The notes beneath the pieces were generated by a model, which made no database searches, was not told where the DNA came from, and saw only the letters and a list, made by a program, of their open reading frames with translations. From the NCBI RefSeq assembly GCF_024124545.1, contig NZ_JAMXSF010000001.1:124001-188000 (forward strand): 64,000 bases of DNA, written 5' to 3'. The stretch's first letter is position 1, and the number at the start of each line of letters is the position of its first letter. Source of the stretch: Pseudoalteromonas sp. XMcav2-N. GTDB taxonomy: Bacteria; Pseudomonadota; Gammaproteobacteria; Enterobacterales; Alteromonadaceae. The position numbers and the translations under genes were made by a program. Shown here piece by piece: positions 38,442 through 49,792 of this stretch.

Positions 38442-40457
38442 TTAGACCCTGAACTGGTCGACAGACTGTCTCAACTCTTCGGCCAGCTTGGCCACTTCTG
38501 AGCTCGAAATAGACGTCTGGTTTGCGCCTTCAGCTGTTTGCTCGGCGATGGTTACAATAGACTCCAGACGTTCACTGATCTCCTGAGACACTTGCTGCTG
38601 CTCATTGGCTGCGTTGGCAATTTCTTCACTGACATCGTGTGCGCGTGAAACCGCATCAGTGATAGAGTTCAGTGCCTCATTGGCCACATCACTTTGATGA
38701 ACACATGACTCTGCCTGTTGCTGGCCTTTCGACATGGCGCTAACGGCTTCTTCTGCACCGCTTTGCAGTGACTCGATCATAGCCTGGATCTCTTGGGTTG
38801 ACTCTTGCGTCTTGCTGGCAAGAGAGCGAACTTCATCTGCAACAACGGCAAAGCCACGACCTTGTTCACCAGCACGTGCTGCTTCGATAGCGGCATTGAG
38901 CGCCAGCAGGTTGGTTTGCTCTGCAATACCGCGGATAACATCCAGGATCCCGCCGATGGCCGAGCTGTCCTGATGCAGTTTGTTGATTACCTCAGAGACG
39001 GCTTCCACCTCATGAGCCAATTGCTCAATGGTGTGTTTGTTGTCCTGGGAAATACCTTTCACACGCTCAGCTTCTTTATCGGCGTTCTTGATTTCCTGTA
39101 ATGCCTGGTGAGCACTGTTGCTCACCCCATGGGCAGTACTACTCATTTCTGTGGTAGCCGTGGCTGCTTGTTCAACCTGAGACTGCTGGCTCTTAATTGC
39201 CTGGCTAGACTCTATGGTGATGGCTGAGGTCTCTTCCGATGCTGCTGCCAGCTGGGTTGAACGCGACACAATACCTGTGATCAGTTCACGCAGGCTGGCG
39301 ATAAGGCTGTTACAGCTGCGTGCCAGTTCACCGAATTCATCTTTTGCAGAATCATCCAGTGTCTGAGTCATGTCACCACGCGCAACAATATTGAGTACTC
39401 TGTTCACTTCTGCCAGTGGTTTAGTAATTCGGCTGACAGTCAAATAAGCAATCACAATGGCTAGCAGGGCAGCCATGATCATGCCCACCCAGGTCCACAT
39501 ATTTGCAGAAGTTACGTCTGAACGTACTTCGTCCTGAATATCAAACGCCAGTTGTTTAGATTGTGCAACTAACTTGCCAAGCTGTTTTAACGCCGCATTA
39601 GTGGTCGTCTCTGCGGCATCCAGCTCCGTGCGGGTCTTTTGTCTTGCGGTTATCAGCTGACCAACGTTACCAGCAATGCCGCTTGAACCTTTTAACTGAG
39701 CAAGGAGGTCGCTATAGTACTGCTGTAAGTCGTCAGCCAGGGTGCTGTCAAGCTGCTCGACGGTCGACGTCATCAGCGCCATATTTCGCTCCAGCTCTTC
39801 CAGTACATAGGCTTGTTCTTTCTCTACGATGTCCAGCGTGTTGCGCTCTTTGATAGTCATCATATCTGTACTGGTGGTGACTGCCGAGCTAAACAAGTTT
39901 TCCAGTTTAGTTGCGGCCTGATAAGCGCGGTTATCATTTTCCTGCAAGCCATCCAAGTCAAGGATGTCCAGTACTACAGTAGTGGCATCTTCCGCTGCCA
40001 TTTCAGTGTCTTCGAGTTGTTGCTTAAGGGTTTTTACCAGCATGAGCTCACGCGCTTTATTGCTGAGTAAGTCCTGTACTGAGGCCGAGAATTGCTTAAA
40101 GCTTGTTTCGACCTCGCGTTTGCTTTGCGCCAGACCAGGGTCTTGATCAACCACGGCGCCTAATTCTGAAAAGGTTTTATTGAACGCTTGCTGGCGCTCA
40201 TTAAATTTTGCCTTGAGTGAATTAAGTTCGTCGGGTGACTGGGTAAAGTAACTGCCCTGAGCAAGTTTACTCATTTGAGTAAATTCGATCTGTAAGGCAG
40301 CACTGCTGTCTAGTGCGGGCAATGACAGCGAATTAACCAGTCTTGTGGAATTGTCAATATTGGCGATCCTTAGCAGCGAGTTACCTCCGATCATCAACAG
40401 GAGCAGAGTGATTATAATAAAACCACCCCAGATACGTTGGCTTACAGTCAAATTCAT
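38442..40457 (-). CDS. Methyl-accepting chemotaxis protein
   Basis: 671 residues. A first membrane helix (about 9-30) is followed by a large helical periplasmic sensor (about 31-320), a second membrane helix (about 322-343), a HAMP domain (about 344-398) and the cytoplasmic signalling domain with the hairpin [20 protein letters not shown]. The sensor is nearly twice the size of a single four-helix bundle and fits the helical bimodular type. The ligand is unknown. No CheR-binding pentapeptide is seen at the C-terminus (ends SVDQFRV). Confidence 0.95.
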   Translation of the reverse strand: MNLTVSQRIWGGFIIITLLLLMIGGNSLLRIANIDNSTRLVNSLSLPALDSSAALQIEFTQMSKLAQGSYFTQSPDELNSLKAKFNERQQAFNKTFSELGAVVDQDPGLAQSKREVETSFKQFSASVQDLLSNKARELMLVKTLKQQLEDTEMAAEDATTVVLDILDLDGLQENDNRAYQAATKLENLFSSAVTTSTDMMTIKERNTLDIVEKEQAYVLEELERNMALMTSTVEQLDSTLADDLQQYYSDLLAQLKGSSGIAGNVGQLITARQKTRTELDAAETTTNAALKQLGKLVAQSKQLAFDIQDEVRSDVTSANMWTWVGMIMAALLAIVIAYLTVSRITKPLAEVNRVLNIVARGDMTQTLDDSAKDEFGELARSCNSLIASLRELITGIVSRSTQLAAASEETSAITIESSQAIKSQQSQVEQAATATTEMSSTAHGVSNSAHQALQEIKNADKEAERVKGISQDNKHTIEQLAHEVEAVSEVINKLHQDSSAIGGILDVIRGIAEQTNLLALNAAIEAARAGEQGRGFAVVADEVRSLASKTQESTQEIQAMIESLQSGAEEAVSAMSKGQQQAESCVHQSDVANEALNSITDAVSRAHDVSEEIANAANEQQQVSQEISERLESIVTIAEQTAEGANQTSISSSEVAKLAEELRQSVDQFRV

Positions 40458-40570
40458 ACGGGTACCATCAAATTAAAGCTGAATGAATGCTTATCGGATT
40501 TATTGCGCGATAGTTAAGTATTTTATAGCAGATGTGAATTCAAAATTCAGTAAAATCGGCTGAGAAACAG

Positions 40571-41368
40571 TTAATTGCTCGAAATTTGCTCATTTCTGTC
40601 TAAATCAAGCAAGGTCATCGGTCCACCCCATACACACCCTGTATCTAAAGCGGTGACATTTGGGGTGTGGGTGATGCCTTGTAAGGCAGCCCAGTGACCA
40701 AACACATAACGATGCGGGTCGCTTTGAAAGCGAGGATGAGTAAACCAGGGACGCAGATCTCCGGCATCATCCAGTGTGCCTTTATTGTCAAAATCAAGAT
40801 GCCACTGAGCAGTCAGAAAGCGCATTCTGGTAAACACATTGACTATGGTATTAAAACGGCTTTGTTCATCTTTTTCTAATACCAGACGTGACTCTTTCCC
40901 ATACATGGCGGGCAGAAACTGGCTGGCCTCACTGCCCATATACTTTTGTTGTGCCCATTGCCCCAGTGCCAGAGCGTGCTCAATCTGCCAATCGGGATGA
41001 ATGCCCGCATGGGAGATAAAGGTACGATATTTTTCCAGGTAGACACACAATGGCTGACTGCTTAAAAAGCGCAGGTATTCTGGCAATTTGCTGTGCTTAT
41101 ATAAGTCATCAAGTTTGTCTTTAGGGTTTGGGGTGTTACCAAGTAATACATTGCAGATGAGGTGTAAGTCGTGGTTGCCAAGCGTAACTGTCATGCAATC
41201 CTGATGGCGAAATACAAAGTCAAGGCAGCCGAGAGAATCGGGACCCCGGGCAACGATGTCACCAACCAGATAAAGGTGGTCACGGGCGGGATTAAAGGCC
41301 ACCTCCTGTAATAGCTGCTTTAGTGGTGCAAAGCAGCCTTGCAGGTCACCGACCACATAATTGGCCAT
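40571..41368 (-). CDS. apaH: Diadenosine tetraphosphatase (symmetrical)
   Basis: 265 residues. Calcineurin-type phosphoesterase motifs are present: GDLQGCF near the start, GDIVARGPDS and TLGNHDLHL. ApaH splits Ap4A into two ADP and also removes Np4 caps from RNA in E. coli. Its start touches the apaG stop. Last gene of the lptD-surA-pdxA-rsmA-apaG-apaH series, in the same order as E. coli. Confidence 0.98.
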   Translation of the reverse strand: MANYVVGDLQGCFAPLKQLLQEVAFNPARDHLYLVGDIVARGPDSLGCLDFVFRHQDCMTVTLGNHDLHLICNVLLGNTPNPKDKLDDLYKHSKLPEYLRFLSSQPLCVYLEKYRTFISHAGIHPDWQIEHALALGQWAQQKYMGSEASQFLPAMYGKESRLVLEKDEQSRFNTIVNVFTRMRFLTAQWHLDFDNKGTLDDAGDLRPWFTHPRFQSDPHRYVFGHWAALQGITHTPNVTALDTGCVWGGPMTLLDLDRNEQISSN

Positions 41369-41757
41369 TAGTGCAGGATATCCGGACGACTGAGCCTGAA
41401 TACCTGAATAGGTGCCCGAAACTCGGTACCAAATTCGTTGCGCATTACATAGTAGCCTTCCATGGTACCAACGGGCGTATCCAATACCGCACCGCTGGTG
41501 TATTGGTAGCTCTCTCCCGGACGGATAGTTGGCTGTTCGCCGACTACACCATCACCTTCGACCTCGGTTTCTTTGCCATTGGCGTCGGTGATCAGCCAGT
41601 AACGGCTTTCCAGTTTGGCATTGCACAAGCTGTGATTTTTAATGGTAATGGTATAAGCAAAGACGTATTTGTCTTTTTCTGGCTGAGATTGACCTTCAAC
41701 GTAGAAGGTCTCTACAGCTACTTTGATCGGTGAGCCGATCTCACTCTTTGTTGTCAT
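41368..41757 (-). CDS. apaG: ApaG (DUF525) protein
   Basis: 129 residues. It is a small beta-sandwich (fibronectin III-like) with the family pattern [11 protein letters not shown] and [22 protein letters not shown]. The biochemical role is not settled. It overlaps rsmA by 17 bases and touches apaH, so the three are coupled. Confidence 0.97.
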   Translation of the reverse strand: MTTKSEIGSPIKVAVETFYVEGQSQPEKDKYVFAYTITIKNHSLCNAKLESRYWLITDANGKETEVEGDGVVGEQPTIRPGESYQYTSGAVLDTPVGTMEGYYVMRNEFGTEFRAPIQVFRLSRPDILH

Positions 41758-42547
41758 AGATCCAGTTTGCTATCTCAATAAATTGCGAAAGGGAAATATT
41801 CTCGGCACGCAAACCCGGGTCGATCCCAAGATCACTCAGTTGCTCGGCTGTCATCAGGTTAGACAAGCTGTTGCGTAGCGTCTTGCGTCTTTGGTTAAAA
41901 GCTTCCAGACACACGGTATTAAGCACTTTGGTACTTTTTGCACTACGTTGTTGTGCCTCTTTAGGGATCAGTCTTACTACAGCAGAATCCACTTTCGGCG
42001 CAGGTTTAAAGCACGTTGGTGGTACTTGGATCACAGGAATTGCGTGGCAATAGTATTGCGTCATGACACTCAAGCGGCCGTAGGCTTTTGAGCCCGGGCC
42101 GGCAACCATACGATTCACAACTTCTTTTTGCAGCATGAAATGCATGTGCTCAACCTGATCCGCAAATTCAAATAAATGAAAAAGCAGTGGGGTAGAAACG
42201 TTATAGGGGAGGTTACCAAAAATCTTTAATTTCTCGTCGCCTTTAAGCAGCGAAGAAAAATCAAACTTCATGGCATCGCCCTGGTGCACAGTCAGTTTAG
42301 AGCCCATAAAAGGGTGATGGATCAGGCGCTCGGCCAGATCGCGATCTAGTTCCACAACAGTTAGCTGGTCACTCAGTTCAACAACGGGCTCAGTGATGGC
42401 GCCCAAGCCTGGGCCTATCTCTACCAGATTGTCTCCGGGCTTTGGATCGATGGCCGTGACAATCTTATCGATGATATTGCTGTCGTTAAGGAAGTTTTGG
42501 CCGAAGCGTTTACGGGCTCGATGGCCCAAATGTACTTTATCTGTCAT
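41741..42547 (-). CDS. rsmA: 16S rRNA dimethyladenosine transferase
   Basis: 268 residues. RsmA (KsgA) dimethylates two adjacent adenosines near the 3' end of 16S rRNA. Motifs: [11 protein letters not shown] at the N-terminus, SAM-binding [11 protein letters not shown] and catalytic [10 protein letters not shown]. It overlaps pdxA by four bases and apaG by 17. Confidence 0.98.
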   Translation of the reverse strand: MTDKVHLGHRARKRFGQNFLNDSNIIDKIVTAIDPKPGDNLVEIGPGLGAITEPVVELSDQLTVVELDRDLAERLIHHPFMGSKLTVHQGDAMKFDFSSLLKGDEKLKIFGNLPYNVSTPLLFHLFEFADQVEHMHFMLQKEVVNRMVAGPGSKAYGRLSVMTQYYCHAIPVIQVPPTCFKPAPKVDSAVVRLIPKEAQQRSAKSTKVLNTVCLEAFNQRRKTLRNSLSNLMTAEQLSDLGIDPGLRAENISLSQFIEIANWIYDNKE

Positions 42548-43536
42548 GAACTCTGTGTTTTCTCGGTGGCGAGCTTAATTGCTTCGCGGATCGCTAATTC
42601 GAAACTACCGACTTCTGCGTTGCCGCTGGCGGCAAGATCAAGTGCAGTGCCGTGATCAACAGAAGTGCGGATAAAGGGCAATCCAAGGGTAATATTTACC
42701 GAATTGCCAAATCCTTTGTATTTTAACACAGGTAAGCCCTGATCGTGATACATTGCCAATACTGCATCGGTATTTTCGAGGTATTTCGCCTGAAACAGAG
42801 TATCTGCGGGTAATGGACCAACAAAATGCATCCCCTGCGCATTGAGTTCAGCCAGGACCGGCTCTATGGTATCAATTTCTTCATTGCCCAGGTGACCACC
42901 TTCACCCGCGTGCGGGTTTAATCCACACACCAGCACATGTGGTTGCTCAATCCCAAACTTGGTTTGCAAGTCTTGGTAGAGAATGTGTGCAACCTTAGTA
43001 AGTCTGTCATGGGTAATCGCTTTAGAAACATATGCAAGGGGAATATGGGTCGTAACAAGCGCCACACGTAGTCCCTCGGTAGCCAACATCATGACCACAT
43101 CAGGCGTGTTAGATTGCTGAGCAAAATACTCAGTATGACCACTAAAAGAAATACCAGCGCGATTAATGATCCCTTTGTGAACGGGCCCGGTGACGACCGC
43201 ATCAAACGTGCCATCCATATTTTTTTCAGAGGCAATTCTGAGGGTATCCAACACATACTGGCCATTGCGTTCGTCCAGCTCCCCGGCGGTGACAGCGCAG
43301 CCTTTGTCTACCTGAAGGTAATAGATGCTGCCAGCTGGTGCTGGTGTGGCTGGGGCTGTGGGATCAAACGGAATGAGCTTAATTGTCGTATCTAGCTCCC
43401 GGGCACGCTGTAGCATGATGTCTTTATCAACAACGGCGACCAGCTGAGCTGGCCAGTCGTGTTGCGCAAGTTTGATGACCAGATCTGGTCCTATCCCTGC
43501 CGGTTCACCAGGGGTGATTGCGATTCTTAAACTCAT
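42544..43536 (-). CDS. pdxA: 4-hydroxythreonine-4-phosphate dehydrogenase
   Basis: 330 residues. PdxA oxidises 4-phosphohydroxy-L-threonine in pyridoxal phosphate synthesis. The metal-binding histidines are in [16 protein letters not shown] and [11 protein letters not shown], and the start [12 protein letters not shown] is typical. It is 13 bases after surA. Confidence 0.98.
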   Translation of the reverse strand: MSLRIAITPGEPAGIGPDLVIKLAQHDWPAQLVAVVDKDIMLQRARELDTTIKLIPFDPTAPATPAPAGSIYYLQVDKGCAVTAGELDERNGQYVLDTLRIASEKNMDGTFDAVVTGPVHKGIINRAGISFSGHTEYFAQQSNTPDVVMMLATEGLRVALVTTHIPLAYVSKAITHDRLTKVAHILYQDLQTKFGIEQPHVLVCGLNPHAGEGGHLGNEEIDTIEPVLAELNAQGMHFVGPLPADTLFQAKYLENTDAVLAMYHDQGLPVLKYKGFGNSVNITLGLPFIRTSVDHGTALDLAASGNAEVGSFELAIREAIKLATEKTQSS

Positions 43537-43549
43537 TTTAGTTCTTCTA

Positions 43550-44836
43550 TTAGTCGATTACTTCTACGTGTGCCTGTTCGCGCATTTCGCGCATCCACTT
43601 AAAGCTCTCTTCTTTAAACTTACGACGAAACAGAAGTTGGTGGGCACGATTTGCCTTTGCTTGCTCTGTTTTATCAGCAACGCGTTTGTCAAGCAACTGT
43701 ACAATGTGCCAGCCAAAACTACTTCTGAATGGTTCACTTATCTCATTTTGTTCCAGAGATAGCAAAGCGTCGCGAAACGCAGGGGCATAGGTAGTCGGGT
43801 CCGTCCAGTCGTACTCACCGCCTTTCAGCGCTGAACCTGGATCTTCAGAGTGCTCTTTTGCAAGCGCGGCAAAATCGGCTTTGCCTTCACGGAGGTCGGC
43901 GGCAAATCCAGCGAGTGTATCACGCGCTTTTTCTTCACTGAGAATAATGGATGGCTTGATCAGGATGTGGCGAGAGCGCACCTCAACCCGTTCAACTACC
44001 TGACGACCACGGATATCCTGAACTTTCAGGATATGGAAACCAGCACCAGAGCGCAGCGGACCGATGATGTCATCTTTCTTCTTGCCTTTTACCGCCTCAG
44101 CAAACAAGGTTGGCATTTCATTGATGCCCATCCAGCCAAGTTGTCCGCCATCGAGTGCTTTTGCGCCACTAGATGAAGCAATGGCGATGCGCTTGAATTC
44201 TTTACCTTCACCAAGGAATTCAATTACCTTTTCAGCGCGTTCACGGGCATCTTCTATGTCTTCCGGGTTTGCTTTACTGTCAATTTTGATCAGTATGTGG
44301 CCTATGTCATACTCTTCTGACTGACCCGTTTGCTCCGCTAAAATTTTCTGCAGGTTAGCAATTTCCTGCGGGCTGATATAAATGCGGCGATCTACGGCGG
44401 CACGCTGTACCTGAGAAACCATGATTTCGGTACGGATCTCTTCTCGATACGCCTGGAAGCTTTCACCTGCGGCCTCGATTGAATTACGCAGATCTGAGAT
44501 TGTGCCACCCTGATCTTTGGCCATGCTGGCCAGTGTTTGATCTAGCTGGGCGTCAGAGATTTCCATTCCCATGCGGTCTGCCATTTGCTGCATTAGCACT
44601 TGATCAATCAGCTTTTCAACGGCCTGAATACGCAAAACCTTATCAGAGGGGAGCTCTGTATTTTGTTGTTCAGCTTGTTCTTTCACACGCTTGAGTATTT
44701 TGTCTACTTCACTTTTTAACACCACGCCGTCGTTAACCGTCGCGACTACTTTGTCCAACTGGATACGCTCAGCCCATACCGGCTGTGCCAGCGTCATACT
44801 TAATATTGGAACTAATAACAGCTTTTTTAAATTCAT
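43550..44836 (-). CDS. surA: Periplasmic chaperone SurA
   Basis: 428 residues. A signal peptide (about 1-22, ending VWA) is followed by the N-terminal chaperone region beginning [16 protein letters not shown], two parvulin domains (starts near [13 protein letters not shown] and [10 protein letters not shown]) and the C-terminal strand. SurA escorts outer-membrane proteins, including LptD encoded 14 bases upstream. Confidence 0.98.
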   Translation of the reverse strand: MNLKKLLLVPILSMTLAQPVWAERIQLDKVVATVNDGVVLKSEVDKILKRVKEQAEQQNTELPSDKVLRIQAVEKLIDQVLMQQMADRMGMEISDAQLDQTLASMAKDQGGTISDLRNSIEAAGESFQAYREEIRTEIMVSQVQRAAVDRRIYISPQEIANLQKILAEQTGQSEEYDIGHILIKIDSKANPEDIEDARERAEKVIEFLGEGKEFKRIAIASSSGAKALDGGQLGWMGINEMPTLFAEAVKGKKKDDIIGPLRSGAGFHILKVQDIRGRQVVERVEVRSRHILIKPSIILSEEKARDTLAGFAADLREGKADFAALAKEHSEDPGSALKGGEYDWTDPTTYAPAFRDALLSLEQNEISEPFRSSFGWHIVQLLDKRVADKTEQAKANRAHQLLFRRKFKEESFKWMREMREQAHVEVID

Positions 44837-44850
44837 AAGAGTCTTTGTTG

Positions 44851-47133
44851 TTAATTATTTAAAAAGAACGGTCTGCGGTAACCAAAGATACCCGAACGTA
44901 GTAACTGGCTAGCATCATATCTTGATTTGCTGCCTAACCCTTTTAACACAAAATTGATACCAAAGCTTGTGTCAAAAATAGCGTCATCACGTGATATCGT
45001 TTGATTGAGATCCGTTTGTATTTGGCGTTTTCCTGTGATGCGGATAGCCCAGCAGCACGATTCGTACTGCAGTCCGGCAAACACTTCAACGCTTCGGCTT
45101 GCCGTCAGGTCACGGTGATAGCTGGCAACCAGTTGCCAGTTTTCATCTATGGGTAAACTGCTAAACAGGCCGATTTGATCGATTTCATATCCTGAGACAT
45201 CACTGGCATAGTGATGGTTCAATTGAACTAATTTTTTGTTACTGCCACGGTAGTCTAGCGTCATGTGAGACTGGATCAGCTCTTTTTCATCCGCATCATA
45301 CTGCAGACCCGCGGAAAAATACCAACGGCGATGCCAGTGAAGCATACTCTCTGCGGCAAACAAGGCATTATAATTCTTACTGCCAAATTCTTGGCTATCC
45401 TGAGCGAGCGCATTGGTTTCCAGTGATTGTTCAGTCGGTTTAGCCGAGTCACTTAAATAGATGATTTGTCCCATGCTAAAATTGAAACGTTCACTATTAT
45501 TGCTGTCGAACAAGCGAGTGGTTGCCCCAAGGGTAAATTGGTTTGCCTGAGCGATAAAATCTACACCAGAAAAACGTTGTTCACGGAATAGTCCAAAAAA
45601 GTCATCCTGCATTTTGATTGTGTCATACAATGCAATACCTGACTGGTCCTTTTTCGGGGTATACAAATACTGGATTTGAGGCTCCAATGTTTGGGTACCT
45701 TGTTCGAGAACGAAGTTTGTTTGACGCTCCAGATTTAACTGACCGTGCAGGCGTAGTTTAGGTAAAGTACGAGATACTGACTTTTTGTACTGTGATTGCG
45801 AAAAAGCGTCGCCACCGTCCTGCTCATAATAGGTGTGCATCAGGCTTAAGTTCGACGCAAATGACCAAGCATAGGCGCTGTAGTCATAAGACACACTGGG
45901 TTCCAGGTGTATGCGGGTTGCATCGGTGACGGTTAATTCATCGTTTGTAAAGTGACTAATTTGACCCGTCAGCCCCCAGTTGAAGCCCTGGAAATTACGC
46001 GAGACATTGTTAATGGTGAGCTGTGGCAGCACCGCATATGATTCTGTGTGATTACCCAATACCTCAAAGTTTTGTACTTTTAGATCAATGGCCCACTCGT
46101 CTCCAAGATAACTGAGTTGCCCGGTACGATAAAGTTGGGTGTCTGTTTCATTGGCATATTTAGAATCTAAATCTGAAATATAGGCATCATCACTGACGTT
46201 AGTAATGTCGACACTGGCGCGCCAGTTTTCGTCAAAATAGCTATTTTGCGTCCAGTTGACTAAATACCGCTCATCAAGCTGTTTTGCTGAATCATCCTGC
46301 TCTAAAAACTCGATGGCAAGCTGACCTTGATGTTGTCTGGTTAGATAACGGAACTCAGAAATGAGCTGTGTGCCTTTTTTAGACATATATCTGGGCGTGA
46401 TGGTTGCGTCGTAGTTTGGTGCCAGATTTATGTAATAGGGAATAGCAACCCCTAAGCCGCGTTGACTTGAGCTGCTGATAGTCGGAGCGAGTACCCCCGA
46501 TTTTCTGCGATTGTCAATGGGGAAAGTAAAATAAGGCACATAGACTATCGGCGTATCCAGTATTTTCAGGATTGTGTTGTGCGTTTCACCCCAGCCGCTG
46601 TCACGATTCATAACAATACTACTGGCTTCTATTGACCAGAACGGGGTTTCTCCCGGGCAGGTGGTAAAGCTAGAATTAAGCAGGTCAACCTGGGTGCTGG
46701 TCGCATGCAGTTTTTCGGCACTGCCGTGGCCGTTTTGCTGGGTAAGCCAGTAATCGGCACCCAGCAGGCTGAATTCATACTCTTTTAAATTGGCAAACAT
46801 GCCTGTACTGTTGACCAGCGTATACTCATCCTGAAATACAAGTGGACCGGTAGCATTGAGTAGCCCTTGCTGCTTGTCTATCAATGCTGCCTGAGCGGAC
46901 AAGCTCATGACATTGGAGCTGATCACAACGTTTCCGCTAAACTCAGCGCTCTCGACTCCCTGCAACTCAACATTATCAGACTTAATGTCGATGGCGCCAC
47001 CAGGCAGGTCAGCGACAGGTTGCCAGTTTTTAGGCTGAAAGTAGTCTTTACACTGAAGGCCATCAATGTTCGAATTAGCAAAAGTCGCTGTACTGATTAG
47101 GGGAAGCACGAAAAGGCCCCAAGCTTTGCTCAT
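44851..47133 (-). CDS. lptD: LPS-assembly protein LptD
   Basis: 760 residues. A signal peptide (about 1-19) precedes the periplasmic jellyroll (about 25-210) and a 26-strand barrel. Four cysteines (in LQCKDYF, TTCPGET and the pair SCCWAI) match the number needed for the two long-range disulphides of functional LptD. It inserts LPS into the outer leaflet with LptE, encoded at 19137-19670. First gene of the minus-strand series. Confidence 0.97.
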   Translation of the reverse strand: MSKAWGLFVLPLISTATFANSNIDGLQCKDYFQPKNWQPVADLPGGAIDIKSDNVELQGVESAEFSGNVVISSNVMSLSAQAALIDKQQGLLNATGPLVFQDEYTLVNSTGMFANLKEYEFSLLGADYWLTQQNGHGSAEKLHATSTQVDLLNSSFTTCPGETPFWSIEASSIVMNRDSGWGETHNTILKILDTPIVYVPYFTFPIDNRRKSGVLAPTISSSSQRGLGVAIPYYINLAPNYDATITPRYMSKKGTQLISEFRYLTRQHQGQLAIEFLEQDDSAKQLDERYLVNWTQNSYFDENWRASVDITNVSDDAYISDLDSKYANETDTQLYRTGQLSYLGDEWAIDLKVQNFEVLGNHTESYAVLPQLTINNVSRNFQGFNWGLTGQISHFTNDELTVTDATRIHLEPSVSYDYSAYAWSFASNLSLMHTYYEQDGGDAFSQSQYKKSVSRTLPKLRLHGQLNLERQTNFVLEQGTQTLEPQIQYLYTPKKDQSGIALYDTIKMQDDFFGLFREQRFSGVDFIAQANQFTLGATTRLFDSNNSERFNFSMGQIIYLSDSAKPTEQSLETNALAQDSQEFGSKNYNALFAAESMLHWHRRWYFSAGLQYDADEKELIQSHMTLDYRGSNKKLVQLNHHYASDVSGYEIDQIGLFSSLPIDENWQLVASYHRDLTASRSVEVFAGLQYESCCWAIRITGKRQIQTDLNQTISRDDAIFDTSFGINFVLKGLGSKSRYDASQLLRSGIFGYRRPFFLNN

Positions 47134-47230
47134 TTATCAACCTTGTTTGCCGAAATTCATTTTCAAGCCAGACATAATAAATGAAAAGCGTGTTAATTAC
47201 AGTAGTTAAGAATAGGAAATAGTAAGAAAA

Positions 47231-48259
47231 ATGACCCAAAACCTGTCACCCAAGGCTGTGCTGCGCGCACAAGCCAGAGCGGCCTTTTTGCATCAGTATT
47301 ATAATGCTGTCCCGGAGCAGGTTTCTGCCCTTGATGGAGATGCCAGTTTTCGCCGCTATTTTCGCATCACCCATGAGCAAAGTAGAATAATTTTATTAGA
47401 TGTCGCGCCTGAGGTGGGCAACGTTCAGGCATTTGTTGAATTGAATGCGTTGTTCAGTAAAGGTGCTGTGCGTGTACCGCAAATCATGGCAGCAGATTGT
47501 GCACTTGGTTTTGTGCTGTTAGAGGATTTGGGCACAGAGCATTTGGCTGACAGGTTGGACGCGTATCAGGACGCACTAGGATACTATGAGACGTTAATAG
47601 AGATGCTACCTGACATCGCTCGACTTCCAGAAAGTCCCCATATGAAGCCTTATGATGCAGCTTTTATTGATATGGAACTGGATATTTTTAGTGAGTGGCT
47701 ACTTACTCACTGGCTGGGTTATGAAACTAATGAGATTTGGCTGGAGCAGTGGTGCGCTTTGAAAGAAACACTGACTTCTGCCATGCTTGAGCAGACTCAA
47801 GTGACTATGCACCGGGACTTTCACAGCCGAAACATTATGTGGCACAAACAGCAATGGGTAGTCATAGACTATCAGGATGCTGTTCAGGGGCCCGCTTGCT
47901 ACGATGCGGTTTCGTTACTGAAGGATTGTTATCACACCTTGCCAGAAGATCAGTTTGAGCATCTGCAACGGTACAGTTTTGATGTACTCAACAAGGCCGG
48001 GCTGCTTGCCAGTAAGTGCTATACAGACTATCAGCAGCAATTCGCGCTGACTGGGTTACAGCGACACCTCAAGGCGGCCGGGATATTTGCGCGCTTGTAT
48101 CTCCGTGATGGCAAACCTGGTTACTTACAGAATATCCTGCCGACACTACAATATATTTATGACGCGGCAAAATGTGTTGATACATTTCAGTGGCTTGCAA
48201 CTTGTGTACAATCCGAGATAATACCTCTGGTAAAAGCAAAGCTGGAACAATGTAAATGA
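47231..48259 (+). CDS. amgK: Amino-sugar kinase of the AmgK type
   Basis: 342 residues. An aminoglycoside-phosphotransferase fold with the Brenner motif MHRDFHSRNIMW and the metal site VIDYQDAVQGP. In Pseudomonas putida, AmgK phosphorylates the anomeric carbon of N-acetylmuramic acid, which MurU then turns into UDP-MurNAc, bypassing de novo synthesis and fosfomycin. The next gene is a MurU type and overlaps by four bases, and lptD lies divergently, as in Pseudomonas. The assignment rests on this context. Confidence 0.9.
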   Translation: MTQNLSPKAVLRAQARAAFLHQYYNAVPEQVSALDGDASFRRYFRITHEQSRIILLDVAPEVGNVQAFVELNALFSKGAVRVPQIMAADCALGFVLLEDLGTEHLADRLDAYQDALGYYETLIEMLPDIARLPESPHMKPYDAAFIDMELDIFSEWLLTHWLGYETNEIWLEQWCALKETLTSAMLEQTQVTMHRDFHSRNIMWHKQQWVVIDYQDAVQGPACYDAVSLLKDCYHTLPEDQFEHLQRYSFDVLNKAGLLASKCYTDYQQQFALTGLQRHLKAAGIFARLYLRDGKPGYLQNILPTLQYIYDAAKCVDTFQWLATCVQSEIIPLVKAKLEQCK

Positions 48260-48933
48260 AAGCAATGATTTTGGCCGCTGGCCGGGGCAAGCGTATGATG
48301 CCACTGACGGCGATGATGCCAAAGCCTATGCTGGAAGTAGCGGGAAAGCCCTTACTGGAGCACCATCTGATACGTCTGGTACAGGCTGGGATCACCCGTG
48401 TCGTGATCAATCTGGCCTGGCAGGGTGACAAGATACGTGAATATTTTGGTGATGGCAGCGCGTATGGCGTGTCCATTCAATATTCCGAAGAGCCTGAAGG
48501 CGGGTTGGAAACCGCAGGGGGGATCGTTCGGGCCTTGCCTCTGTTATGTGAAGACGAAGATGTATTTCTCGTGATTAATGGTGATATTTTTACAGACTAT
48601 GCTGTGCATGATCTGTCTCGTCTGCATTTGTTACCAGGCGAGGCGCACCTTGTGTTGGTAGAAAACCCTCCTCACAACCCACAAGGAGACTTTCCTCTTG
48701 CCCACCTAAACGCCGACACACAGGCGTATACGTTTGCAGGAATCGGACTGTACCATAAAGACTTTTTCAGTGATGTTGAAGAACAGTTCTTAGCTTTGGG
48801 TCCTATGCTCAAAGAGGGGCTGGCGCAGGGGCAGGTTTCGACGGAGCTCTTTTTGGGACAGTGGTATGACATAGGAACTCCAGAGCGCTTAAAACAGATC
48901 AACAATGCCGTGGAGCAGGCGCATGTGGGGTAA
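48256..48933 (+). CDS. murU: N-acetylmuramate alpha-1-phosphate uridylyltransferase
   Basis: 225 residues. The nucleotidyltransferase signature AAGRGKRMMPLT followed by PKPMLEVAGKPL is at the N-terminus, and the catalytic metal motif VINGDIF is near residue 97. It makes UDP-MurNAc in the recycling route with AmgK. It overlaps amgK by four bases and djlA by 11. A generic sugar-phosphate nucleotidyltransferase is the fallback reading. Confidence 0.92.
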   Translation: MKAMILAAGRGKRMMPLTAMMPKPMLEVAGKPLLEHHLIRLVQAGITRVVINLAWQGDKIREYFGDGSAYGVSIQYSEEPEGGLETAGGIVRALPLLCEDEDVFLVINGDIFTDYAVHDLSRLHLLPGEAHLVLVENPPHNPQGDFPLAHLNADTQAYTFAGIGLYHKDFFSDVEEQFLALGPMLKEGLAQGQVSTELFLGQWYDIGTPERLKQINNAVEQAHVG

Positions 48934-49792
48934 GTTATTAGGCACAGGGTTTGGTTTTTTATTTGGCAAATGGCTGGGCGCGGTACTGGGCTTTTATCTG
49001 GGTCATTTATTCGATAAAAGCCTCAGACAGGATTTCGACAAGGTAGGCGGGTTTCAGGGCTTTTTGAACGGTGATGATCTCAGTGAGCGCCAGGCTTTGT
49101 TTTTTTCGAGCTGCTTTTCTGTGATGGGACATATTGCTAAATCTAATGGCAGAGTCAGCGAGGTCCATATCCGTGCTGCGACGGCCTTTATGGATGAAAT
49201 GGGGTTGGCCGGCGATGATCGGCGCGAGGCACAGCATGCTTTTCGTGCAGGTAAGGAAAGCGACTTTTCTATCAAAGACTCGGTTCGCGAGGTCAGAGAA
49301 GCCTTTGCCAGACGCTATGACCTGTTGCAGTTGTTTCTGGAAATCCAAATTCAAATGGCCTTTTCTGACGGGCATGTCTCGGAGCAGGAGCAGGTTCTGT
49401 TACGTGAGGTGAGTAAATATCTTGGGATTTCCCAGACTCAGTTTAGCTTTTTACTTAAGCGTTATCAGGCCGAATTCCGGTTTCGACAGCAGCGTGCTCA
49501 GTGGCAGTCTCAGCAACGGCAGAGTCAGGGGCAGCAAAGACAACAACGCAGCTCCTCCGGGGCAACTCAGCAGTCGATGGTGTCTCGCAGTGAGGCGCTG
49601 GCAGTCTTGGGATTGGGTGATGGCGCTTCGGACAAAGATATCAAGCGTGCCTATCGCAAGCTGATGGCACAACATCACCCTGACAAACTGGTTTCTCAGG
49701 GTCTGCCTGAGCATATGATGGAAATTGCCAAGCGCAAGAGTCAGAGTATTCAATCAGCTTATGAGCTACTGAAACAAAAACGCAGCAGCTAA
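48923..49792 (+). CDS. djlA: DjlA membrane-anchored DnaJ-type co-chaperone
   Basis: 289 residues from the ATG at 48923, which has GGAG eight bases upstream; an ATG at 48905 would add six residues. The N-terminal membrane segment (about 5-28) is Gly-rich, as in the family. The TerB-like domain (about 50-170) is followed by a Gln/Ser/Arg-rich linker (about 190-220) and a C-terminal J domain with HPD in QHHPDKLV. It stimulates DnaK at the inner membrane. Its last codons are repeated downstream. Confidence 0.95.
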   Translation: MWGKLLGTGFGFLFGKWLGAVLGFYLGHLFDKSLRQDFDKVGGFQGFLNGDDLSERQALFFSSCFSVMGHIAKSNGRVSEVHIRAATAFMDEMGLAGDDRREAQHAFRAGKESDFSIKDSVREVREAFARRYDLLQLFLEIQIQMAFSDGHVSEQEQVLLREVSKYLGISQTQFSFLLKRYQAEFRFRQQRAQWQSQQRQSQGQQRQQRSSSGATQQSMVSRSEALAVLGLGDGASDKDIKRAYRKLMAQHHPDKLVSQGLPEHMMEIAKRKSQSIQSAYELLKQKRSS